Shown: positions 49,526 through 59,806 of the stretch, piece after piece
How the letters are laid out: each line of letters starts with the position of its first letter
Position numbering within the stretch: the stretch's first letter is position 1
Source of the DNA: Flavobacterium sp.
GTDB taxonomy: Bacteria > Bacteroidota > Bacteroidia > Flavobacteriales > Flavobacteriaceae
Reading direction: 5' to 3'
DNA: 64,000 bases
Assembly: GCF_013823965.1 (NCBI RefSeq)
Contig: NZ_PNNA01000087.1
Span: 39,112-103,111 of the forward strand
Notes under the pieces: model-generated
What the model was told of the DNA's origin: nothing
The model's input: only the letters and a program-made list of their open reading frames with translations
Databases searched by the model: none
Made by a program: the position numbers and the translations under genes

Positions 49526-50707
49526 TTAAATCATTATTTCATTCATCACTTCAATCATTATCGCGCAACCTTCTCGAATTTCGTCTTCCGAAATGGTTAA
49601 TGGTGGCGTAATTCGGATGGCGCATCCTTCGAATAAAAGCCAAAATAGAATCAATCCTTTGTCTTGGCATTTCAGAATCACTTCATTCGTAATCTCGGCG
49701 CTTTCCGTCATCGCGGCCAACATTAATCCTTTTCCTCGAATATCTTTTATCAAAGGGTGTACCAAAAGTGATCTAAAGAGCTTTTCTTTCTCTAAAGCTT
49801 CTTCCATCAAATTAGTCTCTGTAATTTCCTGCAAAGTGGCCAAACTGGCTGCCGCAATGACAGGATGTCCACCAAAAGTGGTGATGTGGCCCAGTTTGGG
49901 ATCGTGACTCAACAAATCCATCATTTCCGAGGAAGCCGTGAAAGCCCCCACGGGCATTCCGCCTCCCATTCCTTTGCCCATAACGACAATATCGGGAACG
50001 ACATCGTAGTTTTGGAATCCAAAAAGTTTGCCCGTTCGCCCAAAACCCGGTTGGATTTCGTCGAGAATCATTATCGCGCCCACTTCGGTACAACGTTCAC
50101 GGACTTTTTTTAGAAAATTATTGTGAGGCTCAATGAATCCTGCACCTCCTTGAATGGTTTCGAGAATAATTCCGGCGGTTTTGGTGGTAATTTTTTCTAA
50201 ATCGGCTTCGTTGTTGAAGGTGATGAAATCGACATCGGGAATCAACGGACGAAAAATGCGTTTGCGTTCCTCAAATCCCATCACGCTCATCGAACCCATC
50301 GTGTTGCCGTGATAAGCGTTGTGGCAAGAAATCAATTGGCTTCTTCCTGTTGTTCTTCGGGCGAGTTTCAAGGCTCCTTCGATGGCTTCGGTTCCGGAAT
50401 TGACCAAATAGGTTTTGTCCAAGGGTTTTGGCAAGAGTGAAGCCATCAATTTGCAAAACTCGACGGCTGGACTTTGCGAATATTCGCCATAAACCATCAC
50501 GTGCGAATATTTGTCCAATTGGTCTTTTATCGCCTGATTGACTCTTGGCGGTTGGTGTCCGAGCGTGCAAGCCGAAACGCCAGCTACAAAATCCAGGTAT
50601 TTTTTGTTGTTGGTATCAAAAATATAAGAGCCTTTGGCGTGCGAAACTTCCATTCCCAATGGATAGGGCGAAGTTTGGGCTTGGTATTTTATGAAATCGT
50701 TGTCCAC
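49526..50707 (-). CDS. Class III (ornithine/acetylornithine-like) aminotransferase
   Basis: VNSGTEAIEGALKLARRTTGR; ILDEIQPGFGRTGKLFGFQ; MGKGMGGGMPVGAF. Confidence 0.9.
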   Translation of the reverse strand: MDNDFIKYQAQTSPYPLGMEVSHAKGSYIFDTNNKKYLDFVAGVSACTLGHQPPRVNQAIKDQLDKYSHVMVYGEYSQSPAVEFCKLMASLLPKPLDKTYLVNSGTEAIEGALKLARRTTGRSQLISCHNAYHGNTMGSMSVMGFEERKRIFRPLIPDVDFITFNNEADLEKITTKTAGIILETIQGGAGFIEPHNNFLKKVRERCTEVGAIMILDEIQPGFGRTGKLFGFQNYDVVPDIVVMGKGMGGGMPVGAFTASSEMMDLLSHDPKLGHITTFGGHPVIAAASLATLQEITETNLMEEALEKEKLFRSLLVHPLIKDIRGKGLMLAAMTESAEITNEVILKCQDKGLILFWLLFEGCAIRITPPLTISEDEIREGCAIMIEVMNEIMI

Positions 50708-50820
50708 GTTTTATTTTTTTTAACCGCAAAACGCGATGGCGCAAAGTTTACGGAGTTTTATTTTTGATTTTATTTTTTGATGAAAACGAAGCAGACTGAA
50801 CACTCAAAACTGACCACAGA

Positions 50821-52449
50821 TTACTGCTTTTTCTTCTTGTCGTAATTCAAGGTTTCCTTCCGGATTTTCATCGGAACATTTTTCTTGGCATTTTCGGTTT
50901 TGCCTTGTTTGACTAATTTTTCGTTGAGTTCATTGTCTTCTTCTGTAAAAATATCGTCTTTCGATTTTATTCTTTCATCGCCACGCCAGACCAGCCCACG
51001 GAGTTTTCGGGCATTTTCGGGCAAGTCTTTTTCGGGATAAATCGTGCCATCGATTTGCTTGAAAAAAGTGATGGTTTCTATGTCATTTTTGTCAAAAATA
51101 ATGTTGATTTTACTGCTCACGTTTTTATTGATGCCTATGAGTTCGTTGGTATCATTTCGCATATAATAAATTACTTCGGTATTTTTGATGATGTCTACGT
51201 CATGTAGTTTTCCATCCAAAAATTTTCCGAATAGATTTTGCCCTTTCACTTGATTAAAACCGGTTCCGAGCGTGTCTTTCGAGACGATAAAAGTATTGTT
51301 TAACACTTTGAGCGAATCCAATTTTTGTGTGGTTTGGTTGCCGATAAGGTGCATGATGTCACCGGTAATTTGGCTTTCGCCATTCCAAAGAATGGGATTT
51401 CCAATCAATTTGGTCAAGGCCGTTTTGGAACTCGAATGTATGGAATCACATTTGCCGCTCATATCGGTTTTGTAGAAACGAACATTGTTGAACGCACGAA
51501 TAATTCGATTGCCTTCAGGACCAGTAACCATCAGTTTTTTTCCGTGAATGTAGACCGAATCGTTTTCCACAAAGTTGATCGCGACGGCTCTTTTGGTAAC
51601 AAACATCGAGTCTTGGTTTTTGTACAATTCGGCATAATGGCCTTTGACAATGCCTCTATTGACGGAGTCGGTAATTTTTACGTTTCGTGTCGCCGAGGCA
51701 AATTCCCGATTTCGATCATAATACAAACTATCGCCTTCTACCAAGCGGTCGTCGTATTTGATGTAGGACTTTCGAAGGAAATGCGCCAGATTTTTTTTGG
51801 TGTCATAAAACCCTTTTTCGGTATAAATATAATTGGCTTTACTGGTAATCGTGGAAGGGCCAAAAAGATAGGAATGCCCAGAATTACTGTAATAATCCAA
51901 ATGATTGGACTTAATTACGTATTTGGGATTCGTGATGGTAACTGCGGTGAGGAATTGGAACTTTTTTTGGGCTACATAATATTTTCCCGACTTGCTTTTT
52001 AACGTGTTTTCCCTATTAGTAATCGTTCCATTCGAGTTGTAATACACTTCCTGCGTGTTTCGGTTAAAATTGATGGTATCGGTAACCAAAGTGGATTCCG
52101 GGGAATGCATAATGGCATCTCCCGTGGCATAAGCCTGCTTCATGTTGCCATTGTATTCGGCATATTTACTGTTTAAATACAAAGTGTCGCCTTGAACCAA
52201 TTGCACGTTTCCAAAGGCTTTGATGTAATTTTCTTTTTGAAAATAATACGCTTTGTTGCAAGTCATAACAACGCCATCATGATTTACACGCACATTTCCG
52301 GTCAACAATGTCGCATCTGGAGCTTCTATTTGATTTATGTCAAAATAATCAGAATTTTCGATAATGATTTTTTTGGGTACTTGTGCCAAAAGGTTTTGGA
52401 AACTTAAAATTACCAAACAACAACTTATAAAAAACAGTGATTTCGTCAA
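50821..52449 (-). CDS. OstA-like protein (LPS transport family)
   Basis: Signal peptide; repeated OstA/LptA-like beta segments (LTGNVRVNHDGVVMTCNKAYYFQKENYIKAFGNVQL). Confidence 0.85.
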   Translation of the reverse strand: MTKSLFFISCCLVILSFQNLLAQVPKKIIIENSDYFDINQIEAPDATLLTGNVRVNHDGVVMTCNKAYYFQKENYIKAFGNVQLVQGDTLYLNSKYAEYNGNMKQAYATGDAIMHSPESTLVTDTINFNRNTQEVYYNSNGTITNRENTLKSKSGKYYVAQKKFQFLTAVTITNPKYVIKSNHLDYYSNSGHSYLFGPSTITSKANYIYTEKGFYDTKKNLAHFLRKSYIKYDDRLVEGDSLYYDRNREFASATRNVKITDSVNRGIVKGHYAELYKNQDSMFVTKRAVAINFVENDSVYIHGKKLMVTGPEGNRIIRAFNNVRFYKTDMSGKCDSIHSSSKTALTKLIGNPILWNGESQITGDIMHLIGNQTTQKLDSLKVLNNTFIVSKDTLGTGFNQVKGQNLFGKFLDGKLHDVDIIKNTEVIYYMRNDTNELIGINKNVSSKINIIFDKNDIETITFFKQIDGTIYPEKDLPENARKLRGLVWRGDERIKSKDDIFTEEDNELNEKLVKQGKTENAKKNVPMKIRKETLNYDKKKKQ

Positions 52450-52720
52450 TGGATATATTTTTTGCCAAATTTAAGAAAAAGGAAACAACCTGAATCCATA
52501 TTATGATTTATTTATAACATTCGAAAAGGAGAAATACATCATTTGATTTTGATTCTAAACTTATCAACAAAAAGGAATAATATTTCGTTGTAGTTCAAAT
52601 TTCAGTGCATAATTCCAGATAAATCTTTGCTTAATTCTCAAATTGATAGCTAAAAAACATTAATTTTAGGAGTTGTTAATCCATTTGGATTGGATTTCAC
52701 AAACAGAAAAATAATATACG

Positions 52721-54589
52721 ATGATAAAAAAAACAACTATTGTTGCAGGGATGAGCTTTCTGCTATTGGCAACAGCATGTAAAACTTCAGCAATAAAAAT
52801 GGATACAGAAAAAAAAGAAATTACCCCAGACAAAAAAATAGTGGTTTACCAAGTTTTTACCCGATTATTCGGAAATAAAAACACGACCAACAAACCTTGG
52901 GGAACCATTGAGGAAAATGGAGTTGGAAAATTCAATGATTTTACGGACAAAGCTTTGAATGAAATCAAGGATTTGGGCGTAACTTATGTTTGGTACACCG
53001 GAGTTCCGCATCACGCCTTGATTCGTGATTACTCCTCGATTGGAGTTTCAAACGATGACCCGGAAGTGGTAAAAGGTCGGGCCGGTTCCCCTTATGCCGT
53101 GAAAGATTATTACAATGTAAACCCAGATTTAGCCGTCAATCCAGCCAATCGTTTACAAGAATTCGAAGATTTGATTGCCAGAACCCACAAAGCCGGATTA
53201 AAGGTGATTATAGATATTGTCCCAAACCACATTGCCCGAAAATACGAGGGGAAAAGCAATCCTGAAGGCGTGAAAGATTTTGGTGCAGACGATGACACAT
53301 CAGTAGAATACAAACGCGACAACAACTTCTATTACATTCCCAATACTCGTTTTGAAATACCGGAAACGGACAAACCGTTGAACGGGGAAAACAATCCGCT
53401 CATTGATGGCAAATTCGAGGAATTTCCAGCAAAATGGACTGGCAACGGTTCTCGAATGGCAAAACCGGACAAAAATGACTGGTACGAAACGGTGAAAGTA
53501 AATTATGGCATTCGCCCTGATGGCTCGAAAGATTTCCCGGAACTTCCAGCAGGTTTTGACACCAAATCTTATCAAGAACATTTCGATTTTTGGAAAGATA
53601 AAAACGTGCCGAATTCTTGGATAAAATTCCGTGACATTGCCTTGTATTGGACTGCCAAAGGCGTGGATGGTTTTCGATACGACATGGCCGAAATGGTGCC
53701 TTATGAATTCTGGAGTTACATGAATTCAGCGATAAAAGTGAAAAATCCGGATGCTTTTTTAATGGCCGAAGTGTATAATCCAAACGAATATCGAAATTAT
53801 GTTCGCCTCGGAAAAATGGATTATTTGTATGACAAAGTCGAAACTTACGACCACCTGAAAGCCGTAATTCAAGGAAAAACCTGGCCTGACGGATTGACTG
53901 ACATTCAGCATCGAATGGCTGACATTGAGCATCATATGCTTAAATTTTTGGACAATCATGACGAACAACGCTTGGCAAGTCCAGAATTTGCAGGAACACC
54001 ACAAAAAGGAAAACCTTTGATGGTTGTTTCCGCCACAATAAGTAGTGCGCCCACAATGGTTTATTTTGGTCAGGAAGTTGGCGAAGCAGGAAACGAAAAT
54101 GCAGGTTTTGGCACACATTCCAGGACTTCTATTTTTGATTATATCGGAGTTCCCAATCATCAGCGTTGGATGAATGGAGGAAAATTTGATGGCGGACAAC
54201 TTTCGCAGGACGAAAAAGACTTGCGTGATTTCTATAAAAGATTATTGAATTTTTCCATTAACAGCTCAGCCTTGATGGGGAATTTTCAAGAAATACAAAC
54301 AGCAAATCGCAACATTACGCCTGGTTATGACATTGCCATTTATGCTTACACCCGCTGGTCTGACACGCAAAAATTAATTGTCGTGACTAATTTTTATGAC
54401 TTGGCATCCAGTAATTTCGAACTGCGAATCCCTGCAGATATTATCCAAAAATGGAACTTAAAAGATGGGAATTATACCATAACCGATCAATTGTACCATA
54501 AAAAAACTACCCAATTGCGAATAGAAAACGGAGAAGGAAAAGCACAAATCAGCATCGGCCCTTCTGAATCATTTATTTTTCAATTGTAA
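52721..54589 (+). CDS. Alpha-amylase family glycoside hydrolase, lipoprotein
   Basis: Lipobox LLATAC; VIIDIVPNH; GFRYDMAE; FLMAEVYN; FLDNHDEQR. Confidence 0.9.
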   Translation: MIKKTTIVAGMSFLLLATACKTSAIKMDTEKKEITPDKKIVVYQVFTRLFGNKNTTNKPWGTIEENGVGKFNDFTDKALNEIKDLGVTYVWYTGVPHHALIRDYSSIGVSNDDPEVVKGRAGSPYAVKDYYNVNPDLAVNPANRLQEFEDLIARTHKAGLKVIIDIVPNHIARKYEGKSNPEGVKDFGADDDTSVEYKRDNNFYYIPNTRFEIPETDKPLNGENNPLIDGKFEEFPAKWTGNGSRMAKPDKNDWYETVKVNYGIRPDGSKDFPELPAGFDTKSYQEHFDFWKDKNVPNSWIKFRDIALYWTAKGVDGFRYDMAEMVPYEFWSYMNSAIKVKNPDAFLMAEVYNPNEYRNYVRLGKMDYLYDKVETYDHLKAVIQGKTWPDGLTDIQHRMADIEHHMLKFLDNHDEQRLASPEFAGTPQKGKPLMVVSATISSAPTMVYFGQEVGEAGNENAGFGTHSRTSIFDYIGVPNHQRWMNGGKFDGGQLSQDEKDLRDFYKRLLNFSINSSALMGNFQEIQTANRNITPGYDIAIYAYTRWSDTQKLIVVTNFYDLASSNFELRIPADIIQKWNLKDGNYTITDQLYHKKTTQLRIENGEGKAQISIGPSESFIFQL

Positions 54590-54632
54590 TTCATTTTATA
54601 TTAACTAAATTTTAAATTCCACATCAACATCA

Positions 54633-56438
54633 ATGAAAAGACCAGTAACAATTTGTTTGCTATTTTTAGCATTCTTGCCTTCATTTGCCCAAAATGATTT
54701 TACTCCCAACTGGAGTAAAGGAGTAGTTTGGTATCAAATATTTCCCGATCGGTTTAATAATGGAGACCCATCAAACGATCCAAAAGTGACTGATCAAGAT
54801 GGAGCTTATCCCTTTGACATCACTTCAGACTTCCAAATTCATCCATGGACAAGCGATTGGTATGAATTGCAACCTTACGAACAGAAAAATGGCAAAGATG
54901 TGTATTACAACATTCAACGTCGACGTTATGGAGGCGATTTACAAGGAGTCATCGACAAATTGGATTACTTGCAATCATTGGGCATCAATGCCATTTACAT
55001 GAACCCCATTTTTTGGGCACCTTCTTCCCATAAATACGACGCATTGTGCTATCACCATGTCGATCCCACATTGGGTCCAGATCCAGAAGGAGACAAAAAA
55101 CTAATCCTGAATGAAGCCCCCTTGAATCCCGAAAAATGGGTTTGGACAAAAGCGGATTTACTGGCTCTTAAACTCATTGATGAAGTGCACAAACGAAATA
55201 TGTCCATCATTTTTGATGGTGTTTTCAACCATTTGGGAGTAAATAGTTTTGCTTTTAGGGATGTGGAAGAAAAACAAGAAAAATCAGCCTACAAAGATTG
55301 GTTTATGGTTGATAGCTGGAAAGATGCTGCCAAAGGAACAAAGTTTGAATACCAAGGTTGGTTTGGCGTAAAAACTTTGCCAGAGTTAAAAGAGGATAAA
55401 ACAGGAATCGTTGCGGGACCAAAACAGTATATTTTTGACGCTACCAAACGATGGATGAACCCAATGAATAAAGGAGCCCAATATGGAATTGACGGTTGGC
55501 GATTGGACGTGGCGTATTGCATTGCCCATCCTTTTTGGAAAGATTGGAGAAAATTGGTAAAATCAATCAATAACGAAGCTTATCTAACTGCCGAATTGGT
55601 TGATCCTATCGAAAAAACAAAACCTTATTTGAGCGGAGACGAATTTGATGCAACGATGAATTATAATTTCTCTTTCATCGTGCATGATTTTTTTGTTCAA
55701 GATGCCAAAGGAATTTCCGTTACCCAGTTTGATGCCCAATTGAAGGAATTGCGCGATGGATTTGGAGAAGGCGTAGCCATGAACATGCAAAATTTGGTAG
55801 GAAGCCACGATGCAACAAGAATTGGTAGTGCAGTGGCAAATCCTGACGGGAAAAAATTTGGTGACTGGGGCGCTTATTTTACTTGGAGCCAAAAGAGCAA
55901 CAATAAAAATTATAATGCTCGAAAACCTACAGTCGAACAATTGGAAAAGCAAAAACTGATTGCCGCTTTTCAACTATTATATTTGGGTTCGCCAATGATT
56001 TATTACGGTGACGAATCCGGCATGTGGGGAAGTAACGATCCTGATTGTCGTAAACCAATGGTTTGGTCGGACAAAGAATATGATGCGGAAACATTTAATC
56101 CAGACCAAAGCAAGCACGAAGCAGACAAAGTAGATTTCAATACCGATTTATACAATTGGTACAAAAAATTCATAGGGTTGCGCAATCAATACAAAGCCAT
56201 AAAATCAGGAAACTATACAACAATTGCAACAAATGATGCAGAAAAAACTTATGCCTTCAGCCGCAAACTGGGTACTGAAGAAGTGATTGTCATCATTAAC
56301 AGAAGTGATAAACCGATACTTTTTGCAAATCCAATTCTTAAAAAAGGGAACTACAAAGAGGTATTTACCAAGAAAGCAATAAAAAAGGTGACGGTAAAAC
56401 CTATGGATGTTGTTGTCTTGAGTAACAAGGTTCTTTAA
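54633..56438 (+). CDS. Alpha-amylase family (neopullulanase/cyclomaltodextrinase-like) glycoside hydrolase
   Basis: WYQIFPDRFNNGDPSND; IIFDGVFNHLG; GWRLDVAY; LVGSHDATR. Confidence 0.92.
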   Translation: MKRPVTICLLFLAFLPSFAQNDFTPNWSKGVVWYQIFPDRFNNGDPSNDPKVTDQDGAYPFDITSDFQIHPWTSDWYELQPYEQKNGKDVYYNIQRRRYGGDLQGVIDKLDYLQSLGINAIYMNPIFWAPSSHKYDALCYHHVDPTLGPDPEGDKKLILNEAPLNPEKWVWTKADLLALKLIDEVHKRNMSIIFDGVFNHLGVNSFAFRDVEEKQEKSAYKDWFMVDSWKDAAKGTKFEYQGWFGVKTLPELKEDKTGIVAGPKQYIFDATKRWMNPMNKGAQYGIDGWRLDVAYCIAHPFWKDWRKLVKSINNEAYLTAELVDPIEKTKPYLSGDEFDATMNYNFSFIVHDFFVQDAKGISVTQFDAQLKELRDGFGEGVAMNMQNLVGSHDATRIGSAVANPDGKKFGDWGAYFTWSQKSNNKNYNARKPTVEQLEKQKLIAAFQLLYLGSPMIYYGDESGMWGSNDPDCRKPMVWSDKEYDAETFNPDQSKHEADKVDFNTDLYNWYKKFIGLRNQYKAIKSGNYTTIATNDAEKTYAFSRKLGTEEVIVIINRSDKPILFANPILKKGNYKEVFTKKAIKKVTVKPMDVVVLSNKVL

Positions 56439-56457
56439 TAACACGAATATGACCAAT

Positions 56458-56496
56458 AAAAAAGCTGGAGCAAAATTAATTTGCTCCAGCTTTTTT
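56458..56496. terminator. Bidirectional terminator between amylase and SOD genes
   Basis: AAAAAAGCTGGAGCAAA-ATTAAT-TTGCTCCAGCTTTTTT. Confidence 0.9.
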
Positions 56497-56510
56497 ATTG
56501 TTTTTTTTGA

Positions 56511-57281
56511 TTACTTCTTCAAAGCCTCTTCATAATTTTCAGCTACTTTGTTCCAATTGATCACATTGAAAAAAGCATCCACATAATTTTTTCTTTTGTA
56601 TTGGTAATCCAAGTAATAAGCATGTTCCCAAAGGTCTAGAGCCAGAATTGGTTTTCCGGGAACGAGAGCATTTCGCATCATTGGATTGTCTTGGTTTTGG
56701 GTACTTGTAATTTGAAGGTTTCCAGATCTATCGACTATTAACCAGACCCAAGAAGAACCAAATTGCTTGGCGGCTTCATCTTTGAAGGCTGTGGTAAATT
56801 CGTTAAAAGAACCAAATTTTTTGGTGATGGCTGCGGCCAAAGTGTCATTGGGTTGTCCCTCTGATTTTGGTCCCATACATTTAAAATATAAGGAATGATT
56901 ATAGTAGCCACCGGCATTATTCTTGATTTCGGGCACACTTGGATCTAGTTTTGCCAATACTTCTTCAATAGTTAAATTTTCTAAAGCGGTTCCCGCAACG
57001 GCTTTGTTCAAATTGTTGGTGTAAGTCAAATAATGTTTGGAGTAATGCATTTCCATTGTCAATGCATCAATATTAGGTGCCAAGGCATCGTAATTATAGG
57101 GCAGTTTTTCCAGTTGGAATGCGCCTTCGTCAGCTTTGACATCATCGGGCATTCCCATGGTTACTTTTTCTTGGGCCGTTGGCAAGGGTACTTCAACTAC
57201 TTCGACATATTTTTTTTTGTTGCAGGAAAGTAAAACGGTAATGAATAGTAAACTTGTTATTAGAAAGGGTATTTTTTTCAT
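56511..57281 (-). CDS. Fe/Mn superoxide dismutase, predicted lipoprotein
   Basis: Lipobox VLLSC; MHYSKHYLTYTNNLN; GGYYNHSLYF; DLWEHAYYLDYQ. Confidence 0.92.
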   Translation of the reverse strand: MKKIPFLITSLLFITVLLSCNKKKYVEVVEVPLPTAQEKVTMGMPDDVKADEGAFQLEKLPYNYDALAPNIDALTMEMHYSKHYLTYTNNLNKAVAGTALENLTIEEVLAKLDPSVPEIKNNAGGYYNHSLYFKCMGPKSEGQPNDTLAAAITKKFGSFNEFTTAFKDEAAKQFGSSWVWLIVDRSGNLQITSTQNQDNPMMRNALVPGKPILALDLWEHAYYLDYQYKRKNYVDAFFNVINWNKVAENYEEALKK

Positions 57282-57289
57282 GATACGGA

Positions 57290-57559
57290 TTATTGTTCCA
57301 ATAAGGAATTAATAATTTCTATGTAGTGTTCTTTTGCCTCTTCAATGGATAAATGACTGATTTGAATCCAAGCATTGGTTTTGAAAGCATTTCTTAAATC
57401 AAAACTTTCAGAATGATTGTAACTTAAAGTTCCATGAGTGGCTTGTTTGTAAAAGGCATAAAGACGCAACTGGACATCTTGGGGTAAGGATGCCTGAGTC
57501 ATTTTCGAAGCTATTGCTACGGCTTCTTGAAATTGTGTCTCTAAATCTTTTTCGTTCAT
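57290..57559 (-). CDS. Acyl-CoA-binding protein (ACBP)
   Basis: LETQFQEAVAIASK...LRLYAFYKQATHG...AWIQISHLSIEEAKEHYIEII. Confidence 0.88.
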   Translation of the reverse strand: MNEKDLETQFQEAVAIASKMTQASLPQDVQLRLYAFYKQATHGTLSYNHSESFDLRNAFKTNAWIQISHLSIEEAKEHYIEIINSLLEQ

Positions 57560-58212
57560 TCAGGTTTTGTTGCAATTATTGTTTTTCCTCCCACAGCTTT
57601 TTGATTGAGAGCAACATTAATGGGGGTTCCCAAAGGCAAAAAGATATCGACTCTCGAACCAAATTTTATAAAACCGGCATCTTCACCTTGCATTACCTGC
57701 ATGCCTTCTTTGGCATAATTCACGATTCTTCTAGCCAAAGCGCCCGCAATCTGGCGGTAAAGAACAGCGCCAAAAGTCTTGTTTTCGATCACGACGGTAG
57801 TTCTTTCGTTTTCCTCACTCGCTTTTGGATGCCAGGCTACCAAGAATTTCCCCGGGTGATACTTGCTGAATTTTACAATTCCGCTAAGGGCATAACGGGT
57901 TACGTGAACATTTATTGGCGACATAAAAATAGAAACTTGAATGCGTTTTTCTTTAAAATATTCACCTTCATACACTTCTTCAATAACAACCACTTTTCCA
58001 TCAACGGGAGCCAAAATTTGGTTCTCGTCAAGAATGAAGTTTCGTTTTGGATTTCTGAAAAATTGTAAAACGATGATTAACAACAAAAAAGCTGCTATTT
58101 GGATTGACATTTTAATCCAATTGATGTCAATGAATTTATCGGACAATAAAAGCACTACGGCAGTAAAAATTGTCGCTATTAAAATCGATTGAGCTCCTTC
58201 TTTATGAAACAT
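57556..58212 (-). CDS. psd: Phosphatidylserine decarboxylase family protein
   Basis: FFRNPKR; LAPVDGKVVVIE; MSPINVHVTRYALSG; FGSRVDIFLP autocleavage motif. Confidence 0.92.
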   Translation of the reverse strand: MFHKEGAQSILIATIFTAVVLLLSDKFIDINWIKMSIQIAAFLLLIIVLQFFRNPKRNFILDENQILAPVDGKVVVIEEVYEGEYFKEKRIQVSIFMSPINVHVTRYALSGIVKFSKYHPGKFLVAWHPKASEENERTTVVIENKTFGAVLYRQIAGALARRIVNYAKEGMQVMQGEDAGFIKFGSRVDIFLPLGTPINVALNQKAVGGKTIIATKPE

Positions 58213-59092
58213 AGTTTAAAATTTGATAAAATAAAAATATTATTGGTGCCACAAATATAACACTATCTAGTCGATCTAGAATGCCTCCGTGGCCAGGCAT
58301 AATGGCTCCGCTGTCTTTGACACCGGCTATTCTTTTGAATTTGGACTCGATCAAATCGCCAATTGTTCCCATAACACCCACAATCACAGCTATTGAAGTC
58401 CAAATCAGGATTGATTTTTCGCTAAATTCAGGTCGAGCCCTGATGTAATATTTTGATATTAAATAACCGGCTAAAATGGCAAAAACAATTCCTCCTAAGA
58501 ATCCTTCTATTGTTTTTTTAGGCGATATTTTTTCGAATAATTTATTCTTGCCTATAGATTTTCCAACAATATAAGCAAAGGTGTCGTTTGTCCAAATCAA
58601 GATAAATAATCCAATGATTATTTTAGGATTATAATCATTTATACCAAATGAAATTTTTGTGATAAATATAAAGGGCAGCATGATGTACCCCAATAAATAC
58701 AAGTATTTTGACGACGTACTTATTTTTTGAATGTTGTCGTAAAACAAGAAAAGAATGCACTTTATGGATACCACCAATGCGATAACCAACAAAACAATGT
58801 CTAGTTGTTGTATGTTTACGGCTATTGCTATATCAGTATTAAATGCCTGATTGATAGTGTCGGTCGTGATTTTATTATAATGGCTTACCAAAGTAACCGC
58901 TGTATACAAAAAGGCTCCGAAAAAAATTGGAAATACTTTGTCTATTTGGATTAAATGGCAAAATTCATAAATTGCTATTAGCAGGAATATCCCAAATAAT
59001 ATAAAAAAAGTTTCTGTCGAAAACAGTATCGAAGTCAGTAATAAAATTACATAAACAGCACCAGATATTGATCTCTTGAGTGTTTCATTCAT
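58202..59092 (-). CDS. cdsA: Phosphatidate cytidylyltransferase
   Basis: C-terminal GDLIESKFKRIAGVKDSGAIMPGHGGILDRLDS. Confidence 0.95.
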   Translation of the reverse strand: MNETLKRSISGAVYVILLLTSILFSTETFFILFGIFLLIAIYEFCHLIQIDKVFPIFFGAFLYTAVTLVSHYNKITTDTINQAFNTDIAIAVNIQQLDIVLLVIALVVSIKCILFLFYDNIQKISTSSKYLYLLGYIMLPFIFITKISFGINDYNPKIIIGLFILIWTNDTFAYIVGKSIGKNKLFEKISPKKTIEGFLGGIVFAILAGYLISKYYIRARPEFSEKSILIWTSIAVIVGVMGTIGDLIESKFKRIAGVKDSGAIMPGHGGILDRLDSVIFVAPIIFLFYQILNYVS

Positions 59093-59093
59093 G

Positions 59094-59696
59094 TTATTGA
59101 TCTTCTAAAAGCAACAAATACAGGTTTTTTGCCGTGCTTCCATATTGCGTAAAATCTTCTTCTGCCGCTTTTTCGAAATATTTTATGGTAGTGATATTCG
59201 TAGGATAATCTTTCACGTATTTCTTTTTTATCACACTAAGTCCATCGCTTTTGGTTCCAATGATTTGACTGGTGGTGGCAATGATAATAATGTTGGCCGG
59301 TAATTCGTTTGGTTTTCGTTGCTTGATTTGTTTGGACGAAAACAAGATGGAACCTTCATCGGCAATCAGGTTTTCGCAACTTGCCAGAAAAAAAGACGGG
59401 TTTGCAGGTTTGTCAAAAGCAATTTTGTTTTCTTCAAGCATGTTAAAAAGTTCCGGCTCATAACACAACGCTTCGCTTTCGAACCAATCGTTTTCTTCGA
59501 GAATGTTTTCTAGATGATCTTTGACTTCAATTTCATTTTCACAGTATAAAAACTTGCCACCATTTTTCTTGAAATTATAGATAAACTGCTCCTCTAAAGG
59601 CGCGTCATTATCTGGAGAAAATTTGCTGTATTCATTATCTTTCTCTTCTTCGGAAGCCGGGTTGTTTGTGCCAAAAAATTTTCTAAAAAGACTCAT
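59094..59696 (-). CDS. LUD domain-containing protein (LutC-like)
   Basis: FFLASCENLIADEGSILFSSKQIKQRKPNELPANIIIIATTSQI. Confidence 0.8.
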   Translation of the reverse strand: MSLFRKFFGTNNPASEEEKDNEYSKFSPDNDAPLEEQFIYNFKKNGGKFLYCENEIEVKDHLENILEENDWFESEALCYEPELFNMLEENKIAFDKPANPSFFLASCENLIADEGSILFSSKQIKQRKPNELPANIIIIATTSQIIGTKSDGLSVIKKKYVKDYPTNITTIKYFEKAAEEDFTQYGSTAKNLYLLLLEDQ

Positions 59697-59744
59697 ATTT
59701 TTCTATACTACTTTATATATTATTCGAAAACGTCCAAAGATAAA

Positions 59745-59783
59745 AAAATCTTAATTCAAAAGTCACTTTTGAATTAAGATTTT
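59745..59783. terminator. 39-nt near-perfect palindrome / terminator between ftsH and LUD gene
   Basis: AAAATCTTAATTCAAAAGT-C-ACTTTTGAATTAAGATTTT. Confidence 0.75.
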
Positions 59784-59806
59784 AAAATAATATATGAATA
59801 TGCTTA

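Noticed and set aside
51325-52002. 225-aa plus-strand ORF antisense to the OstA-like gene
   Set aside because: Shadow ORF opposite a well supported CDS, no family resemblance.
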